A stretch of DNA of 64,000 nt from Labrys wisconsinensis (GTDB lineage Bacteria > Pseudomonadota > Alphaproteobacteria > Rhizobiales > Labraceae). How positions within the stretch are numbered: the stretch's first letter is position 1; each line of letters opens with the position of its first letter. The stretch covers positions 496,001 to 560,000 of the forward strand of contig NZ_JAUSVX010000001.1 in assembly GCF_030814995.1 (NCBI RefSeq), in the 5' to 3' direction. A program made the translations under genes and the position numbers. Positions 29,125-37,278 of this stretch are shown one piece after another. The notes below the pieces were generated by a model. The model was given only the letters and a program-made list of their open reading frames with translations. It searched no databases and was not told where the DNA came from.

Positions 29125-29937
29125 TCACGCCCCGGCGGCGCGGGCGCGCCGGCGTCCCTGCCACGCCATCGCGGCATAGGCGAGCACGAGGACGAGCCCG
29201 GCGCCGGCCATCATCAGCGTGCCGACCGCCGGCACCTGCGGCGTGTAGCCGGCCTGCACCTTGGCGCTGATCCATTGCGGGATGGTCTGGTCCGCCCCCG
29301 TAGTGAACATCGACAGCGGGAAATTCGCCCAGGACAGGAGGAAGGCCGAGACGAAGCCCGAGACGATGCCGGGGGCGAGCAGCGGCAGCGTCACCTCGCG
29401 CATCACCTGCCAGCGGCTTGCGCCGAGATCGAACGCCGCCTCCTCGACCGCGGGATCGAAGGCATAGACCTGGATGGCGATGATCAGGGTGGTGATCGGC
29501 GCGATCCAGACGAGATGGGCGAACACGGCGGATTGCCATGTCGGGGTGATGCCGATCGCGGTGAACCACAGGAGCAGCGCCAGGCCGAGCACCGCCTGCG
29601 GGAACAGGATCGGCAGCAGCAGGATCTTCTGGAACAGCTTGCGGCCCGTCCAGCGATAGCGCGCGAAGGCGAGCGCCCCGAAGAAGGCGAAGAGGGTGGA
29701 GAGCAGGCCGACCAGCAGGGCGATGGCGACCGAGGTCCAGAAGAAGCCGCGGATCGACAGCGACGAGAACACTTCGCCGTACCAGTTCGCGGACCAGGCC
29801 GGGATCGGAAAGCGGAAATATTTCGACCGCGAGAAGGAGGCGAGCGCGATCGTCAGCATCGGCAGATACATGAACAGCAGGAGGAGCCCGATCAGGCTGC
29901 CATAGACCCAGCGCGCCGCGCGGCCATACTCGTTCAT
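29125..29937 (-). CDS. Polyamine-type ABC importer permease (PotC-like)
   Basis: A 270-residue permease with six hydrophobic segments. The EAA loop is EEAAFDLGASRWQVMREV followed by TLPLLAPG, as in PotC/YdcV-type permeases. The C-terminus is Arg/Ala-rich. Three bases separate it from the upstream permease gene. It forms a heterodimer with that protein in an importer for polyamines or related amines, the likely feed for the amine oxidases on both sides. Confidence 0.87.
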   Translation of the reverse strand: MNEYGRAARWVYGSLIGLLLLFMYLPMLTIALASFSRSKYFRFPIPAWSANWYGEVFSSLSIRGFFWTSVAIALLVGLLSTLFAFFGALAFARYRWTGRKLFQKILLLPILFPQAVLGLALLLWFTAIGITPTWQSAVFAHLVWIAPITTLIIAIQVYAFDPAVEEAAFDLGASRWQVMREVTLPLLAPGIVSGFVSAFLLSWANFPLSMFTTGADQTIPQWISAKVQAGYTPQVPAVGTLMMAGAGLVLVLAYAAMAWQGRRRARAAGA

Positions 29938-29940
29938 CGC

Positions 29941-30876
29941 CTATCTCCGCCCGAAGATGCCGTCGAGGTCGATCCGCTTCAACAGCGCCACCGAGAGCCC
30001 TCCGGCCAGAAGGATCATCAGGACCGACAGGGCCGAGCCCCGCGGCCAGTTCTGCGCGAAGGTGAACTCCTTCTGGATGTCCTGCGCGATGGTGACCACG
30101 GCGGTGCCGCCCAGCACCTTCGCCTCGGTGAGGGCGCCGGCGGTCAGGATGAAGCACATCAGGCCGCCGATCAGGATGCCGGGCATGGCGAGCGGGATGT
30201 CGACCTCGCGCATGATCTGGAAGCGGTTGGCGCCGAGGTCGAAGGCCGCCTCGCGCGTCTGCGGCGGCACCATGGCGACGCCGAGGACCATCGGGAACAG
30301 CATGAAGGGCAGGTAGATGTAGACCAGGCCGAACAGCGTCGCGCCGGTGGTGTAGAGCATGGAATCGAGCTCCACGCCGAAGGCGCTCTGCAGCGAGCCC
30401 GACACCACCCCGCCCTTGACCAGGAACAGCATCCAGCCGGTCAGGCGCAGGTTGTCCGCGACGAAGAGCGGCGCCGTGATCAGGAGGGTGAGGAGGCTGC
30501 CCTGCTTGCCGAAGACCCGGACCATGGCGACGGCGAGGGGATAGCAGACGACCAGCAGGATCGCGACGGTGACGGCGGCGAGGAACAGCGAGGACAAAAA
30601 GGAGAGATAATAGGACGAGGCGAGGATGTCGGCGAAGTTGGCGAGCGTCGGGACCTGGAGGATCGAGAAGGAACCAGCCGGCATGAAGGCGAAGACGATC
30701 ACCAGCACCAGCGGCCCGAGGAAGCCGGCCACCAGGAGCAGGCCGATCGGCACGGCCGCAAGGAAGCCGGGCTCCCTCAGGCGCTCGCGCCAGGCCGGCA
30801 GGCGCCGCCGCTCGCGGCTCGCCGGCGCCGCGCCGGCCTCGGTCCCGACCATCACCTGGCTGGCATCGACCATCAT
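29941..30876 (-). CDS. Polyamine-type ABC importer permease (PotB-like)
   Basis: A 311-residue permease with a 30-residue charged cytoplasmic N-terminus and six hydrophobic segments. The EAA loop is REAAFDLGANRFQIMREV then DIPLAMPG. Resembles PotB/YdcU proteins in size and layout. It lies 18 bp after the ATPase gene and 3 bp before the second permease, within one operon. Confidence 0.87.
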   Translation of the reverse strand: MMVDASQVMVGTEAGAAPASRERRRLPAWRERLREPGFLAAVPIGLLLVAGFLGPLVLVIVFAFMPAGSFSILQVPTLANFADILASSYYLSFLSSLFLAAVTVAILLVVCYPLAVAMVRVFGKQGSLLTLLITAPLFVADNLRLTGWMLFLVKGGVVSGSLQSAFGVELDSMLYTTGATLFGLVYIYLPFMLFPMVLGVAMVPPQTREAAFDLGANRFQIMREVDIPLAMPGILIGGLMCFILTAGALTEAKVLGGTAVVTIAQDIQKEFTFAQNWPRGSALSVLMILLAGGLSVALLKRIDLDGIFGRR

Positions 30877-30894
30877 TGTCTCCGTCGGGGGCGG

Positions 30895-31998
30895 CTATTG
30901 CTGCAGCCGGTTGGTCGGGAAGATCATCGAGTCCTTGGCGTCCCAGCCGATGACGACCGGATCTCCCAGCCTTCCCTCGAAGCGCTGCTCGCGCAGCTTC
31001 TCGACCAGGAAGACCTGGGCCTCCCCGACCCTGACCTGGTACTGGACGCGCGAGCCCAGGAGATATTCGTTGTAGAGGGTGCCGGACATCTGATTGTCGG
31101 CCGGCGCGCCCGCCTGCACGAAGCGGACATCCTCCGGGCGCACGACCAGCGTGCCGGCCTCGAACTCGCCGGCGACGCCCGGCGTGCGGTACGCCTGGCC
31201 CGACGCTTCGTCGACCAGCGCGCCGTCCTCCCTGCGCCGCACCTCGACGACGTTCACCTCGCCCATGAACTCGGAGACGAACCGGTTGTGCGGGCTGCCG
31301 TAAATGTCGTGCGGCGTGCCGATCTGCACGAAGCGGCCCTTGTTCATGACGCCGATGCGGTCCGACATCACCATCGCCTCCTCGAGCGAATGGGTGATGT
31401 AGACGAAGGTCTTGCCGGTCTCGCGATGGATGTCCTTGAGCTCCTTCTCCAGGAGCTTGCGCAGGCGGTAATCGAGCGCCGACAAGGGCTCGTCGAAGAA
31501 CAGGATGTCGGGATCGAAGGCGAGCGCCCGGGCCAGCGCCACGCGCTGGCGCTCGCCGCCCGAGCATTGCAGCACGCCCTTGCCGTAATAGCTCTCCGGC
31601 AGGCGGAGCTGGGCCATCAGCTCCAGCGCCCGCGCCTTGCGCCGGTCGGGCGCCACGCCCTTGATCTTCAGCGGAAACTCGATGTTCTGCCCGACGGTGC
31701 GGTGGGGAAACAGCGCCAGCGACTGGAACACCATGCAGGTCGGCCGCTTGTTGGCGGGGACGTCGTTGATGCGGGTCCCGCGCAGCAGGATGTCGCCGTT
31801 CGTCGGCTTGTCCATGCCGACCAGCATGCGCACCATCGTGGTCTTGCCGCTGCCCGACGGCCCGACGATGGTGAAGAACTCGCCTTCGTAGATGTCGAGA
31901 TTGATGCGGTCGACGGCCGGGAAGTCGTTGAAGAGCTTGTCGACGCCGCGAAGCTGGAGGATCGGCTGGGCGGGTTCACACGTGCTCGTGGCTGCCAT
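30895..31998 (-). CDS. Polyamine-type ABC importer ATP-binding protein (PotA-like)
   Basis: A 367-residue ATPase: Walker A GPSGSGKTT, Walker B ILFFDEPLSALD, switch His in THSLEEAM, and a C-terminal TOBE-type domain (VVRPEDVRFV). The ABC signature is CSGGERQRV, with Cys replacing the usual Leu. Start MAATSTCEPAQ (31998) was chosen because the 36 upstream in-frame residues are low-complexity. The spacer of 112 bp to the binding-protein gene shows no terminator. Energises the permease pair downstream. Confidence 0.88.
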   Translation of the reverse strand: MAATSTCEPAQPILQLRGVDKLFNDFPAVDRINLDIYEGEFFTIVGPSGSGKTTMVRMLVGMDKPTNGDILLRGTRINDVPANKRPTCMVFQSLALFPHRTVGQNIEFPLKIKGVAPDRRKARALELMAQLRLPESYYGKGVLQCSGGERQRVALARALAFDPDILFFDEPLSALDYRLRKLLEKELKDIHRETGKTFVYITHSLEEAMVMSDRIGVMNKGRFVQIGTPHDIYGSPHNRFVSEFMGEVNVVEVRRREDGALVDEASGQAYRTPGVAGEFEAGTLVVRPEDVRFVQAGAPADNQMSGTLYNEYLLGSRVQYQVRVGEAQVFLVEKLREQRFEGRLGDPVVIGWDAKDSMIFPTNRLQQ

Positions 31999-32110
31999 TC
32001 GTCGTCGGCCCTGTGGGGTTGCAGATGGGTCCGGCACGCCGTGTCCGCCCCGCCGGACCTGGTGGCCATGGCAACCGCGCGGGCCGAGGCTCGCACGGCC
32101 GGGCAAGGCG

Positions 32111-33292
32111 TCAGGCCTTGCGCTCGCGCACCGCGGCCGAGAAGATGTCGTGCAGCTTCGGGTAGCTCGGGATGACGTCGAAGTCGGCGCAATGGGCCAT
32201 GTCCTCGGCCAGCGTGTCGTACTGGATGGCGTCGAGCTCCTCGGCGGTGTAGAGCGCCATGACCCGCTTGTCGCCCATCTGGGCCACCGGATTGTAGGTG
32301 CCCTCGGCGAAGGACACCCGCTTGCAGGTCTCGGGCCGGTAGCAATATTCGAGGAAATCGGCGGCCCGGGGCGACAGCTCCGGATTGTTCACGGTGGAGG
32401 TCAGCTCCATCCAGCACACGCCCGCCTTGCCGCCGGTATCGGCCGGCCCCTTGTTCGGGATGACGCAGCTCAGGTTCTTGTTGCCGTCGAAGCGGGCCGC
32501 CGACACCGTGTAGACGCTGCCGGGGAAGCTGCCGATGATCGAGCCGTTGATCATGCCGAGCGCGATGGCGTTCATGTCGTCGCTGAGGAAGGCGGCGTTG
32601 TTGATCACCCGGCGCATCAGCGCCTCGAACGTGCCGATCTCGGCGTCCGAAAGCGGCTTGAACGGGCTGAAGCCGGCGGCCATCGCCGTGTGCATGATCA
32701 CCCAGTCGTCATACATCAGCACCGCATATTTGCCCTTGAACGCGTCCGACAGCATCAGGTCGTAGCCCTCGTCCGCCATGGTCTTCTTCGAGACCTTGTC
32801 GGTGTTGACCAGGACGCCGGAGGGGCCGTAACGCTGGATCATGCCGAGCAGGTGCTGGCCGTCGTCGGACATGGCCCAGTGATAGGGCCATTTGAACTCC
32901 GGCAGCATCATCTCCCAGAGCGGCCGGAAACGGGCCTCGTCGAGCGGCTTGATCAGCTTTTCCGGGAAGAGCTGCCGGCGCCCCCAGGCATTGTTGAGGT
33001 TGATGATGTCCCAGGTCTTGGTCTCGCCGGCGCGCAGCTTGTTGACGGCGTCGGGATCGGAGATCAGGCCCTGCGCCTTGACGGTGCAGTTGAACTCGCG
33101 GCGGAACGGATCCAGCACCTTGTCGGAATTGTAGCCCTCCCAGCAGAAGATGTTCATCTCCGCATCGCGTGCCGCCCGGGCGGCGCCCGGCATCAGGCCG
33201 GCGGCGGCGATGCCGGCGGAGAGCGCGGCGGCCTGCCCGAGGAAGTCGCGGCGGGACTGGCTGAAGGACTGCAGCAGGGTCTTGCGTTTCAT
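32111..33292 (-). CDS. Polyamine-type periplasmic binding protein with Tat signal (PotD/F-like)
   Basis: A 393-residue solute-binding protein. The N-terminus has a twin-arginine motif (SQSRRDFLGQA), a hydrophobic Ala-rich core and an ARA-ARD cleavage site, so export by Tat is likely. The mature start MNIFCWEGYNSDKVLDPFRREF is the PotD/PotF pattern for family 1 polyamine binders, where acidic residues hold the amine. It lies 44 bp after the second amine oxidase in the same operon. Ligand could be a polyamine, mono-amine or amino-alcohol. Confidence 0.87.
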   Translation of the reverse strand: MKRKTLLQSFSQSRRDFLGQAAALSAGIAAAGLMPGAARAARDAEMNIFCWEGYNSDKVLDPFRREFNCTVKAQGLISDPDAVNKLRAGETKTWDIINLNNAWGRRQLFPEKLIKPLDEARFRPLWEMMLPEFKWPYHWAMSDDGQHLLGMIQRYGPSGVLVNTDKVSKKTMADEGYDLMLSDAFKGKYAVLMYDDWVIMHTAMAAGFSPFKPLSDAEIGTFEALMRRVINNAAFLSDDMNAIALGMINGSIIGSFPGSVYTVSAARFDGNKNLSCVIPNKGPADTGGKAGVCWMELTSTVNNPELSPRAADFLEYCYRPETCKRVSFAEGTYNPVAQMGDKRVMALYTAEELDAIQYDTLAEDMAHCADFDVIPSYPKLHDIFSAAVRERKA

Positions 33293-33336
33293 CGGCGGGA
33301 TCCTCTGGAGGCTGTCATGGACGCATGGTCCTCACG

Positions 33337-35310
33337 TCAGGCGTGATGGCAGCAGGCGCCGGCGGTGGATCGGCTCGCCCGGTTGACGTCGGGCGGCAGG
33401 TCGATCACCGGATTCTGGTCGAAGAAGCCGAGCGGCATCAGCTTGAAGCCGCAGAAGACGCAGGGCTGCACCGGATGGTCCTCGGGCCGCGGCATATGGT
33501 GCAGGCCGAAGCTGTGCCACAGCACGATGTCGGCGTTGGCCACCGGCCGGTCCTGCGCCGTCCAGGCCGGCAGGCCGTCCTCGCCGGTGGAATGGTTCAT
33601 GAACTCGCCGGCCGGGAACCGCTCCTCCGCAGAGAACGGCGTCACCCACAGATGGTTGTGGATGAAGCCGGCCCGCCGGCCCGAAGGCCCGTCCGGATGG
33701 GTGAAGGCCTGCACCGCCGACTGCGTCTCGAGCTTGTAGGCGGTCGGCTTGCCGACCCGGTTCGTGACGGTGGGGTTGATCACCTTCCAGTAGCGCATCC
33801 TGGAGAAATCGACGCAGCGCCGCGCCGCCAGCTCGGTGGCGAGCGGCGTCTCCACGACGTGGAAGGCATTGCCCATCGGGTTGCCGGGACCAAGGGGCGG
33901 GGCGACGGTGTCGCACTCGACCACCGTGTTGCCGGGGCCGTCGACCTCCATGTCGAGCCTGGCGCAGAACACGTGCTGGTGGTTGTGGCCGACCAGGCCG
34001 GGCGCGACCTCGGTGCCGTAGGTCTGGGGCGTGCCGGGCATGCAGGCGGCGGTGTTGATGATGCCGGTCGCCTTCATCTCGAACTCGATGCGCCCGTCCT
34101 GGTAGAGGTACCAGTAGGAGGCATATTCGTAGTTCCCGACCGTGGTGATCGAGGACAGCACGAGCCGGCGCAGGCGGCGCACCTCGGTGCGTTCGCTGCG
34201 GAAGTCGAAATGCTTCCAGGCGAGGCCCGCATCCTCCTCGTGCAGGCAGATGGCGTTCTCGATGCGGCGCGGATTGCCGAGGAGGTCCGGCAGGCAGACG
34301 TCGAAATAATGGATGTGTCCGAGGCAATCGCAGCCGAGCGACAGCGAGTTGGCGAGCTTGCCGAAACCATATTCGCCGCTGTCGAAGACGTTCTTGCGAT
34401 AGTGCGGCTCGTCCGGCGTGCCATAGGGCACGACCATCTCGGCAAGGGAGGCGCGGTAGAGGATCGGCCGGCGCCTGGCGCCGAGGGTATAGCCCAGCGA
34501 CTGCAGCACCAGTCCCTCGCGGCCGTTGAAGCCGACCCGGAAATCCCAGTTCTCCCAGGTGACCTTGTTGCCTTCGACGGTGAAGCCCGGCCCCGCCGGC
34601 TGGACGACGTCGAGCGGCGCCGACGGCTTGCGATAGTCGGTCAGCAGGGCGCAATCATAGTTGACCGGCGTCGGGGGCACCGGCACGGGATCGGCGCCGG
34701 CATGATCGTCGACCCGCAGCACCTCCAGCGTGTCGACGTCGACGACGACATTGATGCCCTCCACGGGATGGGCATAGTAATTGTCCAGCTCGAACAGGCG
34801 CATCCAGACGAAGGTGTGGGCGAGGCGGCGGTTCTCCTCGCCCGGGACCCCGAAATTGCCGGCCGACCACGGATCGACGCAGACGAGGTCGAGCCGGTCG
34901 ATGCCGCGCCGCGCCAGGGCGGCCTGGAAGCGCGGATCGGCCTTCGCCGCCGTTTCGATCAGCAGGAACTCCTCCGGCGAGATCATCGGGCGCGCCTCGG
35001 GCAGGGCCTCGACGCCGGCCACCCTGCCGAGGCGGAGGTCGACGCGCCCGGTCCATACGCCCCGGTGGCCCCGCCTGTAGACGGTGAAACGGGCGACGCG
35101 CTCGATCGGCGCGCCCCGCACGTGCCGGCGCACCACCTCCTTCGCCGGCTCGGCAAGTTCGATCGTCTCGAAACGCAGCTCGTCCCCGAGCTTGAAATGC
35201 TCGCGCAGCACCGCCGCGGTCCTGGTGATCTCGGCGGCATTCAGGGGATCGAGGGGATGCTCGTCTCCGACGACGGGACCGGCGGTCGGCTGCTCCTCGA
35301 GGCGTAGCAT
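33337..35310 (-). CDS. Copper-containing primary amine oxidase (second copy)
   Basis: A 657-residue paralogue of the enzyme at 26958-28934. Tyr394 in TVGNYEYASYW is the topaquinone precursor, NVFDSGEYGFG holds the catalytic base, and HQHVFCARLDMEVDG with WHSFGLHHMPRPEDHP hold the copper ligands. The shared C-terminus runs CGFKLMPLGFFDQNP. No signal peptide is present. Start MLRLEEQPTAG (35310) is chosen over a Met 22 codons upstream because the latter lies close to the putative promoter of operator B. It leads the operon amine oxidase - binding protein - ATPase - permease - permease. Two enzymes suggest different amine ranges. Confidence 0.93.
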   Translation of the reverse strand: MLRLEEQPTAGPVVGDEHPLDPLNAAEITRTAAVLREHFKLGDELRFETIELAEPAKEVVRRHVRGAPIERVARFTVYRRGHRGVWTGRVDLRLGRVAGVEALPEARPMISPEEFLLIETAAKADPRFQAALARRGIDRLDLVCVDPWSAGNFGVPGEENRRLAHTFVWMRLFELDNYYAHPVEGINVVVDVDTLEVLRVDDHAGADPVPVPPTPVNYDCALLTDYRKPSAPLDVVQPAGPGFTVEGNKVTWENWDFRVGFNGREGLVLQSLGYTLGARRRPILYRASLAEMVVPYGTPDEPHYRKNVFDSGEYGFGKLANSLSLGCDCLGHIHYFDVCLPDLLGNPRRIENAICLHEEDAGLAWKHFDFRSERTEVRRLRRLVLSSITTVGNYEYASYWYLYQDGRIEFEMKATGIINTAACMPGTPQTYGTEVAPGLVGHNHQHVFCARLDMEVDGPGNTVVECDTVAPPLGPGNPMGNAFHVVETPLATELAARRCVDFSRMRYWKVINPTVTNRVGKPTAYKLETQSAVQAFTHPDGPSGRRAGFIHNHLWVTPFSAEERFPAGEFMNHSTGEDGLPAWTAQDRPVANADIVLWHSFGLHHMPRPEDHPVQPCVFCGFKLMPLGFFDQNPVIDLPPDVNRASRSTAGACCHHA

Positions 35311-35427
35311 GGCGTTGATCCGCTCCTTCAGGGCCCATGCCAGGCAGGCAAGAGGCAATCCCGGTTGCCCGCGCACCGCGACCGGGCACCATCGGGCCCA
35401 TCATCGGGAAACATCGAGGGCCAGCAA

Positions 35428-35443
35428 TCCACCGTTCGGTTGA
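35428..35443 (-). promoter_or_regulatory. Palindromic operator B, upstream of the amine oxidase-importer operon
   Basis: TCCACCGTTCGGTTGA, one mismatch from operator A and again preceded by CAA. It is 117 bp before the start at 35310. On the minus strand TTGCTG (35427-35422) directly follows it and GATGAT (35405-35400) lies 16 bp on, a plausible activator-dependent promoter with the site against the -35. Confidence 0.75.
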
Positions 35444-35452
35444 TGCGGGGCG

Positions 35453-36340
35453 TCAGCGCGGCGGGCCGGCCAGCCAGGACCCGCAGGCCAGGACGAGCAG
35501 GGCGAGACCGACGATGCGGGCCGTCGTCTTCCCCGGCACGGCCTTCTCGATCGCCATGGCCACGGCGAGCGCCGGCATCGCCGCGGCGGCGGTCATGCCG
35601 AGCACCGGCATCAGCGCCATCAGGACGCCGTTCGAAGCGAGGCAGCGCCGGCCATAGGCGAGCCCATCGCCCAGGCAAGCGCCGCGCCCGTCTCCGGTCC
35701 CGATGGTGCAGGGACGGGCGAACCCGGTCGCCGCCAGGGCCGCCGCCTTGGCCGCGGTGAACTGGTAGAGGCCGGCGATCGCCAGTGCGGCCGGCGCCAG
35801 CGCCGCCCCAATGCCGGTGACGGCCTCCGGCATGAGGGCACGCAGGCCCGCCTCGACGGTGACGACGACGGCGCCGAGGGCGATCCAGAGCAGACAGTAG
35901 CCGGCTAAAAATGTCAGGCCGTCGGTCGCCCTCTCCCGACGAAGCAGGGCGCGCCAGCCCGGCGTCGCGCAGGGCAGCATGACGGCCGCGACCATGGCCG
36001 CCCACATGGCGAGGCCGGCTCCCCAGGCGTGCCAGGGCGAGGCATCCCCGGGCGACCGGCACAGGGACAGGACGAGAGCGCGCAGCCGCTCGTCGGGCTC
36101 GATCAGGCGGGACACGGGCCCGAGGCTCGCCCAGGCCCCACCCGTCCATGCCTCGTGCAGCATGACCGTGACCGCCAGCCATCCCGCGATGGTCACGGCG
36201 GCAGGCACGGCCAGGGAGAGGCCGCGTCGCGCCGCCGCCGGCAGATCCGGCGAAACCCCGCCCCGGAACGGCGGAGCACGGCGCAGGCATGACGGCTCCG
36301 CCGCTCGAAACTTGGGCATCGCCGCTGCCTGCGAAGGCAT
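35453..36340 (-). CDS. DUF2182-like integral membrane protein
   Basis: About 295 residues from MPSQAAAMPKF; starts at 36370 or 36319 are also possible, and 36370 would leave almost no leader if the operator C promoter is real. About seven hydrophobic segments follow a charged N-terminal tail. MWAAMVAAVMLPCATP, AGLYQFTAAKAAAL and AMAIEKAVPG match the DUF2182 family (described as predicted metal-binding membrane proteins). The Cys pairs I remember after YQFT and in the CLxCC region of that family are mostly missing here (CLASNGVLM). Position between the regulator and the copper enzymes suggests a part in the same regulon, perhaps metal supply; this is inference. Confidence 0.65.
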   Translation of the reverse strand: MPSQAAAMPKFRAAEPSCLRRAPPFRGGVSPDLPAAARRGLSLAVPAAVTIAGWLAVTVMLHEAWTGGAWASLGPVSRLIEPDERLRALVLSLCRSPGDASPWHAWGAGLAMWAAMVAAVMLPCATPGWRALLRRERATDGLTFLAGYCLLWIALGAVVVTVEAGLRALMPEAVTGIGAALAPAALAIAGLYQFTAAKAAALAATGFARPCTIGTGDGRGACLGDGLAYGRRCLASNGVLMALMPVLGMTAAAAMPALAVAMAIEKAVPGKTTARIVGLALLVLACGSWLAGPPR

Positions 36341-36406
36341 TTCCGCGGATGGAGCATCGGGCAAGGTCATGCCCGCGACGTTCGGCTTCCGGCGCCGGCC
36401 CGGCAA

Positions 36407-36422
36407 TCCACCATCCGGTGGA
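36407..36422 (-). promoter_or_regulatory. Palindromic operator C, between the LuxR-type gene and the DUF2182-like gene
   Basis: TCCACCATCCGGTGGA with the same CAA prefix; the arms differ from operator A at one position. It lies 15 bp beyond the regulator's stop and 66 bp before the chosen start of the membrane-protein gene. TTGCCG follows it on the minus strand. Confidence 0.72.
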
Positions 36423-36437
36423 CCGGCCGCCAGCCTT

Positions 36438-37133
36438 TCAGTGCGGCGCCGCCAGGCGGGCCACCAGGCCGGAGCGGTTCTCCACGCCGGTCTTCTCGAA
36501 GATGTGGATCAGATGCGTCTTGACGGTGGCAAGGCCGATGCCGAGGCAGGCGGCGATGTCGGCATTGGTCCGCCCGCAGCACAGCAGCCCCGCGACCTCG
36601 GCCTCCCGCCGGGTGAGATGGAACATGCGGGCCGCCCTCGCGGCGCGATCATCCCGGCTCGGCGCCATGTGGTCCGACATGTTGAACTCGATATAGCGCT
36701 GCAGCTCGTCGGCCAGCCGGAACAGCACCGGCGTCGGGCGCGGATCCCTGGACGTCCACATCACGCTGAGGCCGGCTTTGATCTCGTCGTCATGGTGGAA
36801 GATGAAGTCGATATTGTCGACGACGTCGAAGCGCCGCAGAAAGGTCTCGTATTCCCGCACCTCCTGCAGCGGCATGTCCCTGGAGGCCCGGTCCATCCGC
36901 ACCACGCGCTCGTCCGGCGAGCGCAGACGGCGGACATGCAGCGGATCCACGGCATGCATTTCCCGGACATAGATGCGGATGAAGTCCGCGGGAACGCGCG
37001 AGCAGACGAAATTGTGCAGGTTGTGCTCGCGATCGACGGAATAGAAGACGAGGCGGCTCGCCTCCAGGGCGCCGTTCAGCAATTGGAATGTCGTCTCGAT
37101 GAATTGCCTTTTCCGAAGCTCGCTCGAAGCCAT
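36438..37133 (-). CDS. LuxR-type transcriptional regulator
   Basis: A 231-residue regulator. The C-terminal GerE-type helix-turn-helix is clear: LTRREAEVAGLLCCGRTNADIA, then LGIGLATVKTHLIHIFEKTG (residues about 167-215). The N-terminal part, with VREMHAVDPLHVRR, resembles autoinducer-binding domains, but conserved lactone-contact residues could not be confirmed, so it may sense another ligand such as an amine. No LuxI-type synthase is in the window. GGGAGGGG precedes the ATG. It heads a run of minus-strand genes whose three units each carry the same palindrome, making it the obvious candidate regulator. Confidence 0.85.
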   Translation of the reverse strand: MASSELRKRQFIETTFQLLNGALEASRLVFYSVDREHNLHNFVCSRVPADFIRIYVREMHAVDPLHVRRLRSPDERVVRMDRASRDMPLQEVREYETFLRRFDVVDNIDFIFHHDDEIKAGLSVMWTSRDPRPTPVLFRLADELQRYIEFNMSDHMAPSRDDRAARAARMFHLTRREAEVAGLLCCGRTNADIAACLGIGLATVKTHLIHIFEKTGVENRSGLVARLAAPH

Positions 37134-37167
37134 GGGCCCCTCCCAGCCTGAAGGACGCTGAGGCTTT

Positions 37168-37189
37168 CCGGCAGCAATATTCGTGCCGG
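37168..37189. promoter_or_regulatory. Imperfect palindrome upstream of the LuxR-type gene
   Basis: CCGGCA (37168-37173) and TGCCGG (37184-37189) flank a centre containing the palindrome AATATT; 18 of 22 positions are symmetric. It lies 34 bp before the regulator's ATG and differs from operators A-C, so it may be bound by another factor or be a simple hairpin. Confidence 0.4.
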
Positions 37190-37278
37190 GGCGTGCCCGC
37201 TCGCTTGAACGACGGCCGACGTCGCCCGCTCGGCGCGCGGGCGCGCTGGGGATCGGGCGCGAAGAGCGCTCCCGCGCC

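Noticed and set aside
28702-32175. Long plus-strand open frame across the importer genes
   Set aside because: It runs antisense through three separate conserved genes and shows no family motif.
36438-37133. Quorum-sensing system
   Set aside because: The regulator has a LuxR-type HTH but no synthase gene is present and the lactone-binding residues cannot be confirmed; regulation by an amine or other ligand is as likely.
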